From: CAVSUR01 sp052143655
GTDB taxonomy: Bacteria > Actinomycetota > Actinomycetes > Streptosporangiales > Streptosporangiaceae
DNA: 6,224 nucleotides
NCBI GenBank assembly: GCA_052143655.1
Contig: JBKQSL010000509.1
Location: 1 to 6,224, forward strand
Direction of reading: 5' to 3'
Below the pieces are notes generated by a model. That model was not told where the DNA came from, did no database searches, and saw only the letters and a program-made list of their open reading frames with translations. The translations under genes and the position numbers were made by a program. Each line of letters starts with the position of its first letter. Position 1 is the stretch's first letter. Positions 1-5,279 of this stretch are shown one piece after another.

Positions 1-30
1 TGACCACCACCACGCCACCACGCACACCAC

Positions 31-59
31 GGCCCCGCCAGCACCCAGCCGGCGGGGCC
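31..59. terminator. perfect 9-bp stem hairpin, possible terminator
   Basis: GGCCCCGCC at 31-39 and GGCGGGGCC at 51-59 are exact inverted repeats around an 11-nt loop. No T-run follows on either strand, which is common for actinobacterial terminators. The window opens with TGA, so this hairpin may close an upstream gene that is not visible here. No coding sequence is recognisable in 1-107. Calling it a terminator is inference; the stem-loop itself is read directly. Confidence 0.4.
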
Positions 60-107
60 AATTCGTGCCCGCCCATCCTCACTGCCAATGACCGCTACGT
101 CCTCATC

Positions 108-1223
108 TTGCGTGGCCGGGAACACTCGGGCGTGGCGTCGGCGGGGCCGCCGAAGTATGAGCGCAGGCCGGTTCCGACGTCGTTTTCGCCGTTTGAGCCG
201 CGGGTGCGGGCGATGCTGGCGGAGTTCCCGGAGATGTCGGCGACGGTGATCGCGGAGCGGGTCGACTGGCAGGGGTCGATCTCCTGGTTCCGGGATAATG
301 CGCGGCGGCTGCGGCCGCAGTACCGCCGCCCGGATCCGGCGGACCGGCTGAGCTGGGCACCGGGCGATGCGGCGCAGTGTGATCTGTGGTTCCCGCCGGC
401 GCATATCCCGCTGGAGGACGGGAGTGCTGTTGTGCTGCCGGTCCTGGTGATCACTACGGCGCATTCGCGGTTCACGGCCGGGCGGATGATCCCGACCCGC
501 AAGAGGGAGGATCTGCTGCTGGGTTCGTGGGAGCTGATCCGTCGGCTGGGCCGGGTGCCGCGGCGGCTGATTTGGGACAACGAGGCGGGATCGGCCGCGG
601 CGGCAGGCTGGCGGACGGGGTGAGCGCGTTCAACCAGGACGCTGGCTGCCCAGATCGTGCAGCTGCGGCCGCGGGATCCGGAATCGAAAGGGATCGTCGA
701 GCGGCGCAATGGGTTCTTCGAGACCTCGTTCATGCCCGGCCGCGGATTTGCCTCGCCGGCTGACTTCAACGCCCAGTTCACCGAATGGCTGGACCGGGCT
801 AACGGCCGGGTGGTGCGCACGCTGCGGGCACGGCCGGCCGATCTGATCGAGGCGGACCGGACCGCGATGCTGCCGCTGCCGGCCGCGCCGCCGCGGCTGG
901 GCTGGTGCCACCAGGTGCGGCTGGGACGCGACTACTGCGTCCGCCTCGATGCCAGCGACTACTCCGCCGATCCGGACGTGATCGGCCGCCTGGTCGAGGT
1001 AACCGCCGACCTGGACCGGGTGCGGGCCCGCGCCGGCGGGCACCTGGTCGCCGATCATGCCCGGGTCTGGGCACGCGGGATCACCGTGACCGATCCCGGC
1101 CATGCTCATACGGCAAGGCGGCTGCGGCAGGAGTTCCGCCAGCCCCGCATTTCAGCCCCGGCCGGCGACCTTGTCCGTGACCTGGTAGCGGTGCCCCAGG
1201 TGCCATCCGACTCGGTCACGTAG
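108..1223 (+). pseudogene. istA: IS21-family transposase IstA, truncated and frameshifted
   Basis: IstA is the DDE-type transposase that cuts and joins IS21 ends with the help of the IstB ATPase. The reading frame enters at TTG 108, but recognisable protein begins around GPPKYERR (residues 13-20). The N-terminal DNA-binding domain is therefore missing, and the TTG is unlikely to be a true start. The catalytic core is visible: Asp in QCDLWFPP (codon 381-383), Asp in LIWDNEA (codon 576-578) and Glu in KGIVERRN (codon 699-701). One base is missing near 587-589, which shifts the frame and exposes a TGA at 621-623. One extra base near 637-638 restores the original frame, so about 17 codons (IGRGGRLADGVSAFNQ region) are read out of frame. 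The C-terminus is lost after DLVRDLVA (about 1185), and the remaining residues up to TAG 1221-1223 come from adjoining DNA. The two indels could be real decay or sequencing errors; the truncations are independent evidence of a dead gene. Confidence 0.85.
126..1190 (+). mobile_element. IS21-family insertion sequence remnant
   Basis: Only the istA part of an IS21-type element remains. The left end is lost: nothing upstream of about position 126 resembles the usual N-terminal helix-turn-helix of IstA or a terminal inverted repeat. At the right end the istA similarity stops just before its normal C-terminus, and unrelated coding sequence follows. The istB ATPase gene, which normally follows istA immediately, is absent. 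I saw no terminal repeats or target-site duplication, so the limits are approximate. The element cannot move by itself. Confidence 0.75.
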
Positions 1224-1835
1224 AAGCCGTGGCCCTGCTGTTGCGGGGGCTGCGGGAGGCGGGCGCAGGGGACCATGTCGCCGCGCTGCTAGCCCGCGAC
1301 CCCGCCGCCCACGCCGCCCTCGACAACCCACGCCATGGCCGCGCTGCTGGACGAGCTGCGGCAGGCGGGCGCGGAGGACCAGGTCATTGTGCTGGCCGGC
1401 CGCGCCGCCGCCCATGTCTCCCTCGGCGACACGGCCGGCGTGGCCATGCTGCTGGACGAGCTGCGGCAGGCGGGCGCGCGGGACCAAGCCACCGCGCTGG
1501 CTGGCCGCGCCGCCGCCCACATCTCCCTCGGCGACCCGGTCGCCGTGGCCCGTCTGCTGGTCGCGCTGCGGGAGGCGGGTGCGGGGGACCAGGTCGCCGC
1601 GCTGCTAGCCCGCGACCCCGCCGCCCCCGACAACCCGTTCTTCGCGGCCGAGCTGCTGCACGCACTGCGGGTGGTGGGTGCGCACGAGCAGGCCGAAGTG
1701 CTGGTAGACCGGTTGCCGGGGGCAGGCATGTTCCACCTTTTCTGTAAGCAAGAAGGCAACCAGGAGCGGTTCCGGTTTGGGCGGGAAGCCGATGGCAGCC
1801 CAGCCGGGCAATGGGGCTGGGAAGATCTGGACTGA
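1211..1835 (+). pseudogene. 35-residue helical-repeat protein, 5'-truncated and frameshifted
   Basis: This is the 3' part of a gene for an alpha-solenoid-like repeat protein of a type I associate with actinomycetes; its function is unknown. Repeats follow the pattern LLxxLRxAGAxxQvxxLaxRaaAHvsLgD, with 35 residues between units. The first unit lies in one frame (VALLLRGLREAGAG, from 1229). At about 1328 the frame changes by a net two-base loss, inside what should read DNPHAMAALL, and the rest continues in the other frame to TGA 1833-1835. The C-terminus is intact and distinctive: after DRLPGAGMFHLF comes a polar tail ending FGREADGSPAGQWGWEDLD, rich in Trp, Gly and acidic residues. No start codon with a ribosome binding site is present, and the 5' end abuts the transposase remnant. 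An ATG at 1335 could open a 166-residue product from the intact part, but nothing like a ribosome binding site precedes it. It could instead be a functional shortened gene, which I consider less likely. Confidence 0.7.
1235..1730 (+). repeat. coding tandem repeats, about 105-bp period
   Basis: Unit boundaries taken at the LLxxLR box fall at 1235, 1341, 1446, 1551 and 1650 (the last unit is partial). Units two to four start exactly 105 bp apart. The first spacing is 106 bp because of the frameshift, and unit four is 99 bp. Units starting at 1341 and 1446 share 31 identical bases (1343-1373 and 1448-1478). Units starting at 1235 and 1551 share a different identical 34-base block (1277-1310 and 1593-1626). 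The array therefore has an A-B-B-A arrangement. Confidence 0.85.
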
Positions 1836-2067
1836 CGCAGCCAGGTTCAGTCACACGTTTATCCCGGCTATCCCCGGCGGTGTTGCGCAGACGATCATTC
1901 ACGGACGCTGTCAGCAGGTGCAGCATTTCCGCAGGAAGCGCGTGTACGCGTGCCGTGTCCGCGCCTCTGCAAGGCTGTCGGCGGTTATCGCTACAGCCAT
2001 CATGATGCGTAGCGAGGACGAAGGTACTGTGCTGTTGGGCCAGTGAGTTCCTGGCCATCCATATCGG

Positions 2068-2106
2068 GATGATCTGTGCAGGCGCAGCGCCGAGCCGCTG
2101 ATCATC
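2068..2106. repeat. nested inverted repeat
   Basis: GATGATC (2068-2074) is the exact reverse complement of GATCATC (2100-2106). Between the arms lies GGCGCAGCGCC (2081-2091), itself a perfect palindrome around one A. As RNA this could fold into a two-tier stem with an asymmetric internal loop. As DNA it could be a protein site or an element end. No flanking gene explains it. Confidence 0.5.
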
Positions 2107-2122
2107 TAGCCTCGCAAATAGT

Positions 2123-2137
2123 CCGCGATATGCGCGG
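2123..2137. repeat. short hairpin CCGCG-ATATG-CGCGG
   Basis: CCGCG at 2123-2127 and CGCGG at 2133-2137 are exact inverted repeats with a 5-nt loop. It has no T-tract and no obvious partner gene. It could be an intergenic stem-loop left from the end of a lost gene. Confidence 0.35.
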
Positions 2138-2166
2138 TCCTGAGCGTTGGGCGGTCGATTTCCCTG

Positions 2167-2342
2167 TCACGCTACGTCATGTCCATATCTGACGGCAGCA
2201 GTTGGGCGGCGCACCGGCGGCGACCGATGACGGCAGGTCCTGCGGGCAGGCATGCCAGGCAGTCTCCGGGAGCGGCACACCGTAGCGCTGGCCAAGGCCA
2301 ATCTCCTGCCGGTCCAGCGACCGCGCCCGGCGGCAATGAAAG
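2167..2342 (-). other. possible decayed coding remnant
   Basis: Downstream of the truncated ATPase, two minus-strand frames stay open to near 2167-2180, with plausible composition in patches such as LGQRYGVPLPETAWH and AAQLLPSDMDMT. No family is recognised, and no start codon with a ribosome binding site is present. It may be the C-terminus of a gene brought next to the ATPase by the deletion that removed the rest of the transporter. Confidence 0.2.
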
Positions 2343-2697
2343 TCACAATTCCGATACGGGCTTCCCGGCACCGTTCGGCCCGAGGAACCCGGTCACATGC
2401 CCGGGGCGGACCGCGAAGCTCAGGCAATGCACCGCCATGACCGGGCCGAAGCGCTTGGTGAGCTAGTCCACATCGGTCACGACCGGGCCTGCCGGGACAT
2501 GCCCGGCCGCCCGCGGCCGGCCTTTGCCGATGCCTGCCGTCGCGGCCGGGGGCTGCCAGGCGATACCCGGCGCGGACGGGGACCTGCCGAGGATGAGGTA
2601 CGCGATGCCGCCCCCGGGGCACCGAGATACAGATGATCACGGCCCACGCCCGCTTAGGCAGGTATCTCACCTGGTCGGCCCGGACCAGGCGGACCAG
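2343..2697 (-). pseudogene. PLDc_N-like domain joined to ABC transporter ATPase N-terminus, decayed
   Basis: Reading leftwards from 2697, the first part, LVRLVRADQVRYLPKRAWAV with the following VIICISVP (to about 2617), matches the membrane segment and Trp/Pro pattern of PLDc_N (phospholipase-D nuclease N-terminal) domains. After a net one-base frameshift at about 2611-2616 it resumes as GGIAYLILGRSPSAPG, the expected end of that domain. The same frame runs through WQPPAATAG and PVVTDVD to an in-frame TAG (2463-2465). It then reads LTKRFGPV and VRPGHVTGFLGPNGAGK, the start of an ABC transporter ATPase up to the Walker A lysine (2361-2363). Similarity stops right there and a TGA follows at 2343-2345; Walker B, the signature motif and the rest are gone. 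In the ancestor the two parts were either fused or adjacent genes in one frame. Such ATPases power export of drugs or lipids, but this copy cannot work. Confidence 0.75.
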
Positions 2698-2733
2698 AGC
2701 CCGGTGGCCGGCGCAGCGGCAGCTGACGCAGCC

Positions 2734-2781
2734 CTGCCTGCGCTGGCCGGCGCAGCTCTGCCTGCGCTGGCCGGCGCAGCT
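2734..2781. repeat. 24-bp tandem duplication
   Basis: The 24-base unit CTGCCTGCGCTGGCCGGCGC+AGCT occurs at 2734-2757 and again, identically, at 2758-2781. A third copy is started but not completed (CTGG). A related GTGGCCGGCGCAGC lies just upstream at 2703-2716. It lies between the methyltransferase stop (2805) and the PLDc_N remnant. It is a multiple of three, but no real gene is seen to use it. Confidence 0.85.
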
Positions 2782-2804
2782 CTGGCGACACGGTCGGCGC
2801 GATC

Positions 2805-3593
2805 CTATGGCAGGCCGGCCACGGTGATCATCCGCCTGTGATCAGCAGTCAGCGGCCGTCCGTCCTCACCGAAGCCGGCCACCGCCGTGAAGCCCGCTGC
2901 CAGCAGCCAGTCCCGTAGCTCGGGGAAGCCGAACAGCCGCTTGACGAAGCTGAGCCGGCGGGCATGGCCGCTGCGGATGACCGTCCGTTCCGCCTCGAAC
3001 CGGCCGGTCAGCGCGTCTAGGTGGTAGCGGTCGACGAGCATGTCGCCGCTGTCCCGTGCTGCCACGACACGCGAGGGGCAGTACGAGGCGAGGAAGGTCG
3101 TCAGGTTGTCCAGGTCCATGGCCAGCCGGCCACCCGGCCGCAGGGCGCGGACGATCCCGTCCAGCACGGCGCGATTGACGGTGTCGTCGAAGTACCCGAA
3201 CGCCGTGGACCAGTTGACGACCCGGTCGAAGCGTCCTGTCCACGGGATCTGGCGCATGTCCCCGGCCACGTATTCGACGCTGAGTCCGGCAGCGGCCGCG
3301 TCGGCACGAGCCCTGTCCAGGAAGACGGCCGACGAGTCCAGGCCGGTGACCTGGCAGCCGCGAGCAGCCAGGAGGTTAGCCAGCTCCCCGTGCCCGCAGG
3401 CCAGATCCAGCACGCTCATGCCAGGCTGCAAGTCCAGCAGCCGCCAGGCCAGTTCCGCCGCCGCCTCGCCCGGTGTATCAGCACCGGGGACGACAGGACC
3501 GTGCTCAGCAAACTTGCTCGGGTCATCGCGCGCGGCAAAGAAGTGCAGGTAGTCCTCGTCATACATCGCTGCGGCATCGAACAAGTCAGACAT
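2805..3593 (-). CDS. class I SAM-dependent methyltransferase
   Basis: The 262-residue product is a Rossmann-fold methyltransferase that transfers a methyl group from S-adenosylmethionine to an unknown small-molecule substrate in the cytosol. Motif I is VLDLACGHGE (61-70). The acidic residue at the end of strand two is in VTGLDSS (Asp86). Motif II lies around VAGDMRQIPW (109-118), followed by FDRVVNWSTAFGYFDD (122-137) and the LRPGGRL loop (151-157). The C-terminal half ends in FGFPELRDWLLAAGF and an ITVAGLP tail, as is usual for this actinobacterial subgroup. I chose the ATG at 3593 because family members begin MSDLFD or close to it; a TTG at 3602 would add three residues. No Shine-Dalgarno sequence precedes either start. 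A TANNNT-type -10 box eight bases upstream suggests a leaderless message. It lies 87 bp downstream of the tetR gene on the same strand and may be partly co-transcribed with it. Confidence 0.88.
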   Translation of the reverse strand: MSDLFDAAAMYDEDYLHFFAARDDPSKFAEHGPVVPGADTPGEAAAELAWRLLDLQPGMSVLDLACGHGELANLLAARGCQVTGLDSSAVFLDRARADAAAAGLSVEYVAGDMRQIPWTGRFDRVVNWSTAFGYFDDTVNRAVLDGIVRALRPGGRLAMDLDNLTTFLASYCPSRVVAARDSGDMLVDRYHLDALTGRFEAERTVIRSGHARRLSFVKRLFGFPELRDWLLAAGFTAVAGFGEDGRPLTADHRRMITVAGLP

Positions 3594-3601
3594 GCGAGCC
3601 A

Positions 3602-3607
3602 ACAGTA
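3602..3607 (-). promoter_or_regulatory. possible -10 box of a leaderless methyltransferase transcript
   Basis: On the minus strand TACTGT (TANNNT type) ends eight bases before the ATG at 3593. That is the spacing expected when transcription starts at the A of the start codon. No -35 resemblance is visible at 16-18 bp. The lack of a Shine-Dalgarno sequence supports a leaderless start, but this remains inference. Confidence 0.3.
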
Positions 3608-3643
3608 GAGGACGAGAGGGAGACCCGCCTACAGATATTCGCC

Positions 3644-3654
3644 GGGGGGGGGGG
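3644..3654. repeat. 11-G homopolymer tract
   Basis: Eleven consecutive G residues on the plus strand (C on the strand of tetR and the methyltransferase) lie between the tetR stop at 3681 and the methyltransferase start at 3593. They sit about 50 bp upstream of the methyltransferase start. Such tracts slip easily in replication and are also prone to sequencing-length errors. Confidence 0.9.
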
Positions 3655-3680
3655 CCAGCAACGGCGCGGCCGCCAGCCGG

Positions 3681-4334
3681 TCAGCTCAGGGCCTGGACCG
3701 CTGCTGCGGTGAGTGCCTGCGCGGTGTGCGCGGCACTGGCCACGGCGTCGCCGGGGGAGAGCCCGCACATGTCGGTCAGGATGAAGAGGGCCTCGGCGCT
3801 CATCACGATGGCCAGATCCCGCTTGAGCTGCTCGAGTGCCGCTGAGCTGTCCCCGCCCAGGGTGGCGGCGAACGGGGCCAGAGCCGAGTCGATCAGCCCG
3901 AACCGGTGCCCAGGCCGGCTGGTCGCGGCCTCGGGCCTGGTGATGGAACCTGAGATCATCGCGCGGATCGCGCTCTGGTAGGCCAGCACGCCGCGCATGA
4001 GCACCTCGGTGGCGTAGCCGATGCGCTCGACCGGATCGCCGGTATGCGACACCGGCTCCAGCGACTCGGCCGGGTCCGGCCAGAGCCCGGCATCGGCTTC
4101 CCGCAGCAGCGATACCAGATCGGGGAAGTAACGGTAAGCGGTGGCCTCGGAGACGAGCGCAGCCTGGGCGACGGCCGGCATGGTGATCTCGGCGCCGCTT
4201 CGCGCGAGGCCGCGGGCGGCCTCGACGATCACCGCCCGCGTTCGGAGCTTCTGGTTCGCCCGGCCTGCACTGGCCGGTCCCGGGCTGCCTGCGCCGTCCC
4301 GCTGGGCTGTGCTGCCGCCCGCCCCCGTGCTCAT
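3681..4334 (-). CDS. TetR/AcrR-family transcriptional regulator
   Basis: The 217-residue product is a dimeric ligand-responsive repressor. After a disordered Gly/Ser/Ala-rich leader (1-30), the TetR DNA-binding domain spans about 31-75. It runs from RTRAVIVEAARGLARSG through ITMPAVAQAALVSEATAYRYF, with the recognition helix around VSEATAYRYFPD (61-72). The remaining alpha-helical part (about 80-217) is the ligand and dimer domain and is not specific enough to name a ligand. The ATG at 4334 is preceded by an AGGA seven bases upstream; a stronger AGGAG lies farther upstream. The gene is divergent from the hydrolase, with 120 bp between the start codons. Palindromes there overlap both probable promoters, so it most likely represses itself and the hydrolase-cupin operon. 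The long N-terminal extension is somewhat unusual; translation from an internal start is possible but no better ribosome binding site is seen. Confidence 0.9.
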   Translation of the reverse strand: MSTGAGGSTAQRDGAGSPGPASAGRANQKLRTRAVIVEAARGLARSGAEITMPAVAQAALVSEATAYRYFPDLVSLLREADAGLWPDPAESLEPVSHTGDPVERIGYATEVLMRGVLAYQSAIRAMISGSITRPEAATSRPGHRFGLIDSALAPFAATLGGDSSAALEQLKRDLAIVMSAEALFILTDMCGLSPGDAVASAAHTAQALTAAAVQALS

Positions 4335-4374
4335 ACACCCATCCTGCAGGCAGGGCTCCTCTCAGTCAAGTCCA

Positions 4375-4389
4375 CTCTTATCATAAGAG
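4375..4389. promoter_or_regulatory. 15-bp palindromic operator (site 1) over tetR -10
   Basis: CTCTTATCATAAGAG is a perfect inverted repeat with 7-bp arms around one central base. On the tetR strand it contains TATGAT (4385-4380), a five-of-six match to a -10 box, so a protein bound here would block tetR transcription. An AT-rich palindrome in this GC-rich DNA, next to a divergent TetR gene, is the expected form of an autoregulatory operator. Binding itself is inferred. Confidence 0.65.
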
Positions 4390-4394
4390 CTAAC

Positions 4395-4423
4395 TTGCAT
4401 AACGAGATTCGATCCTCTAGATT
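4395..4423 (+). promoter_or_regulatory. sigma70-like promoter of hydrolase-cupin operon
   Basis: TTGCAT at 4395-4400 and TAGATT at 4418-4423 are separated by exactly 17 bp. The -10 matches the consensus at four of six positions and the -35 at three. Transcription would start near 4430, inside the second palindrome, about 25 bases before the hydrolase ATG. Confidence 0.45.
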
Positions 4424-4427
4424 CGTG

Positions 4428-4439
4428 AGAGTTAACTCT
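4428..4439. promoter_or_regulatory. 12-bp palindromic operator (site 2) at hydrolase start of transcription
   Basis: AGAGTTAACTCT is a perfect palindrome placed between the -10 box and the ribosome binding site of the hydrolase. Its AGAGTTAACT is repeated with one change as AGAGCTAACT at 4386-4395, overlapping site 1, exactly 42 bp away (four helical turns). The shared half-site is close to AAGAGYTA. It is a probable TetR-family operator; binding is inferred. Confidence 0.6.
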
Positions 4440-4454
4440 TGCGAAGGAGCACAG

Positions 4455-5270
4455 ATGACGCCTGCGACATCCACCACCACGCATACCGTGACAGCCGACG
4501 GGGTCGGACCCGTGCCGGTGACGGTCGCCGAGCGCGGCGAAGGCCGGCCGTTCCTGGTCCTGCACGGCGGGGCCGGCCCGCAGTCGGTGGAAGGCTTCGC
4601 CGATATGCTGGCCGCCTCCGGGCCCGGCAGGGTCCTGGTTCCCATCCACCCCGGGTTCAGCGGAACGCCCCGGCCGTACCGGCTGAACAGCCTGAAAGCC
4701 CTGGCCCGGCTGTATGTCCGGCTGCTCGATGACCTCGGGTTGAGCGACGTGACAGTCGTCGGCAACTCAATCGGCGGCTGGATCGCCGCGGAGATCGCGC
4801 TGCTCGGCAGCCCGCGGGTCAGTGCCATTGTCCTTGTCGACGCAGCTGGCCTGCAGATCGATGCGCAACCCGTTGCGGACTTCTTCTCCCTCACCATGGA
4901 CCAGGTGGCCGACCTCAGTTACTACCGCCCGGACGCCTTCCGCATCGACGTGGCCAGCCTGCCGGACCAGCAGAAGGCGATGATGGCTGCCAACCGTGCC
5001 GCATTGCAGGTCTACGGCGGAACGGCCATGGCCGACCCGGGCCTGCTCGGCCGCCTGCCGGCCATCACTGTCCCCGCCCTTGCCGTCTGGGGCGCGGCCG
5101 ACCGCATCATCCCGCCCGAGCACGGCCAGGCTTACGCCAGCGCCATCCCGGACGCCCAGTTCCTCCTCATCCCCGCCGCCGGGCACCTGCCCCAGTTCGA
5201 GGCAGCCGATGACCTGCTCCGCGCGATCCGGGACTTCGCCGACGCGCACGCTCCCCATCCGGCCAGCTGA
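4455..5270 (+). CDS. alpha/beta hydrolase
   Basis: The 271-residue cytosolic enzyme has the alpha/beta-hydrolase fold and probably cleaves an ester, lactone, C-C or similar bond in an unknown small molecule. The HGG oxyanion motif is in FLVLHGGAG (33-41). The nucleophile elbow is GNSIGG with Ser105, the acid is probably Asp216 in VWGAADRIIP, and the histidine is His244 in PAAGHLPQFE. The catalytic triad is therefore complete, and the length is normal for the family. A cap segment lies between about 132 and 195 (FFSLTMDQVADLSYY region). The start at 4455 has a good AAGGAG (4444-4449) five bases upstream. The frame is open farther upstream to 4044, but that stretch is antisense to tetR and not real. 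It is the first gene of a two-gene operon with the cupin, divergent from tetR. The fold also includes haloperoxidases, MhpC-type hydrolases and epoxide hydrolases; the sequence does not decide among them. Confidence 0.92.
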   Translation: MTPATSTTTHTVTADGVGPVPVTVAERGEGRPFLVLHGGAGPQSVEGFADMLAASGPGRVLVPIHPGFSGTPRPYRLNSLKALARLYVRLLDDLGLSDVTVVGNSIGGWIAAEIALLGSPRVSAIVLVDAAGLQIDAQPVADFFSLTMDQVADLSYYRPDAFRIDVASLPDQQKAMMAANRAALQVYGGTAMADPGLLGRLPAITVPALAVWGAADRIIPPEHGQAYASAIPDAQFLLIPAAGHLPQFEAADDLLRAIRDFADAHAPHPAS

Positions 5271-5279
5271 CCGGCCCGG

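Larger units (their letters stand above)
1836..2166. other. gene-less, less GC-rich stretch with palindromes
   Basis: No reading frame here has convincing actinobacterial codon use or a recognisable motif. Base composition is visibly less GC-rich than in the flanking genes. The stretch holds a nested inverted repeat (2068-2106) and a hairpin (2123-2137), listed separately. Short open frames on both strands have no credible ribosome binding site. It may be decayed coding DNA or foreign DNA. Confidence 0.5.

Noticed and set aside
630..1109. Minus-strand frame of 159 residues opposite istA
   Set aside because: It is a shadow of the transposase, which has clear DDE residues on the plus strand.
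1235..1730. CRISPR-like array
   Set aside because: The repeats are 105-bp coding units without unique spacers and keep a protein consensus, so they are protein repeats.
1384..2058. Minus-strand frame of 224 residues opposite the repeat gene
   Set aside because: Its C-terminal half is a low-complexity Arg/Pro/Ala shadow of the coding repeats, and the N-terminal half has no motif or ribosome binding site.
2179..2841. Several short plus-strand frames over the PLDc_N/ABC remnant
   Set aside because: Composition is Arg/Pro/Ala-rich without motifs, whereas the minus strand gives recognisable protein families.
3586..4338. Alternative minus-strand frame over tetR (250 residues)
   Set aside because: It overlaps tetR in a shifted frame, is rich in Arg/Pro/Gly without motifs, and tetR itself shows a clear TetR domain.
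4044..4454. Upstream extension of the hydrolase frame
   Set aside because: It runs antisense through tetR and across the operator region. The ATG at 4455 has a good AAGGAG and a normal family length.
4331..4897. Minus-strand frame of 188 residues across the tetR/hydrolase intergenic region
   Set aside because: It is antisense to the hydrolase, crosses the operators, and has the Ser/Arg/Thr-rich look of a shadow frame.
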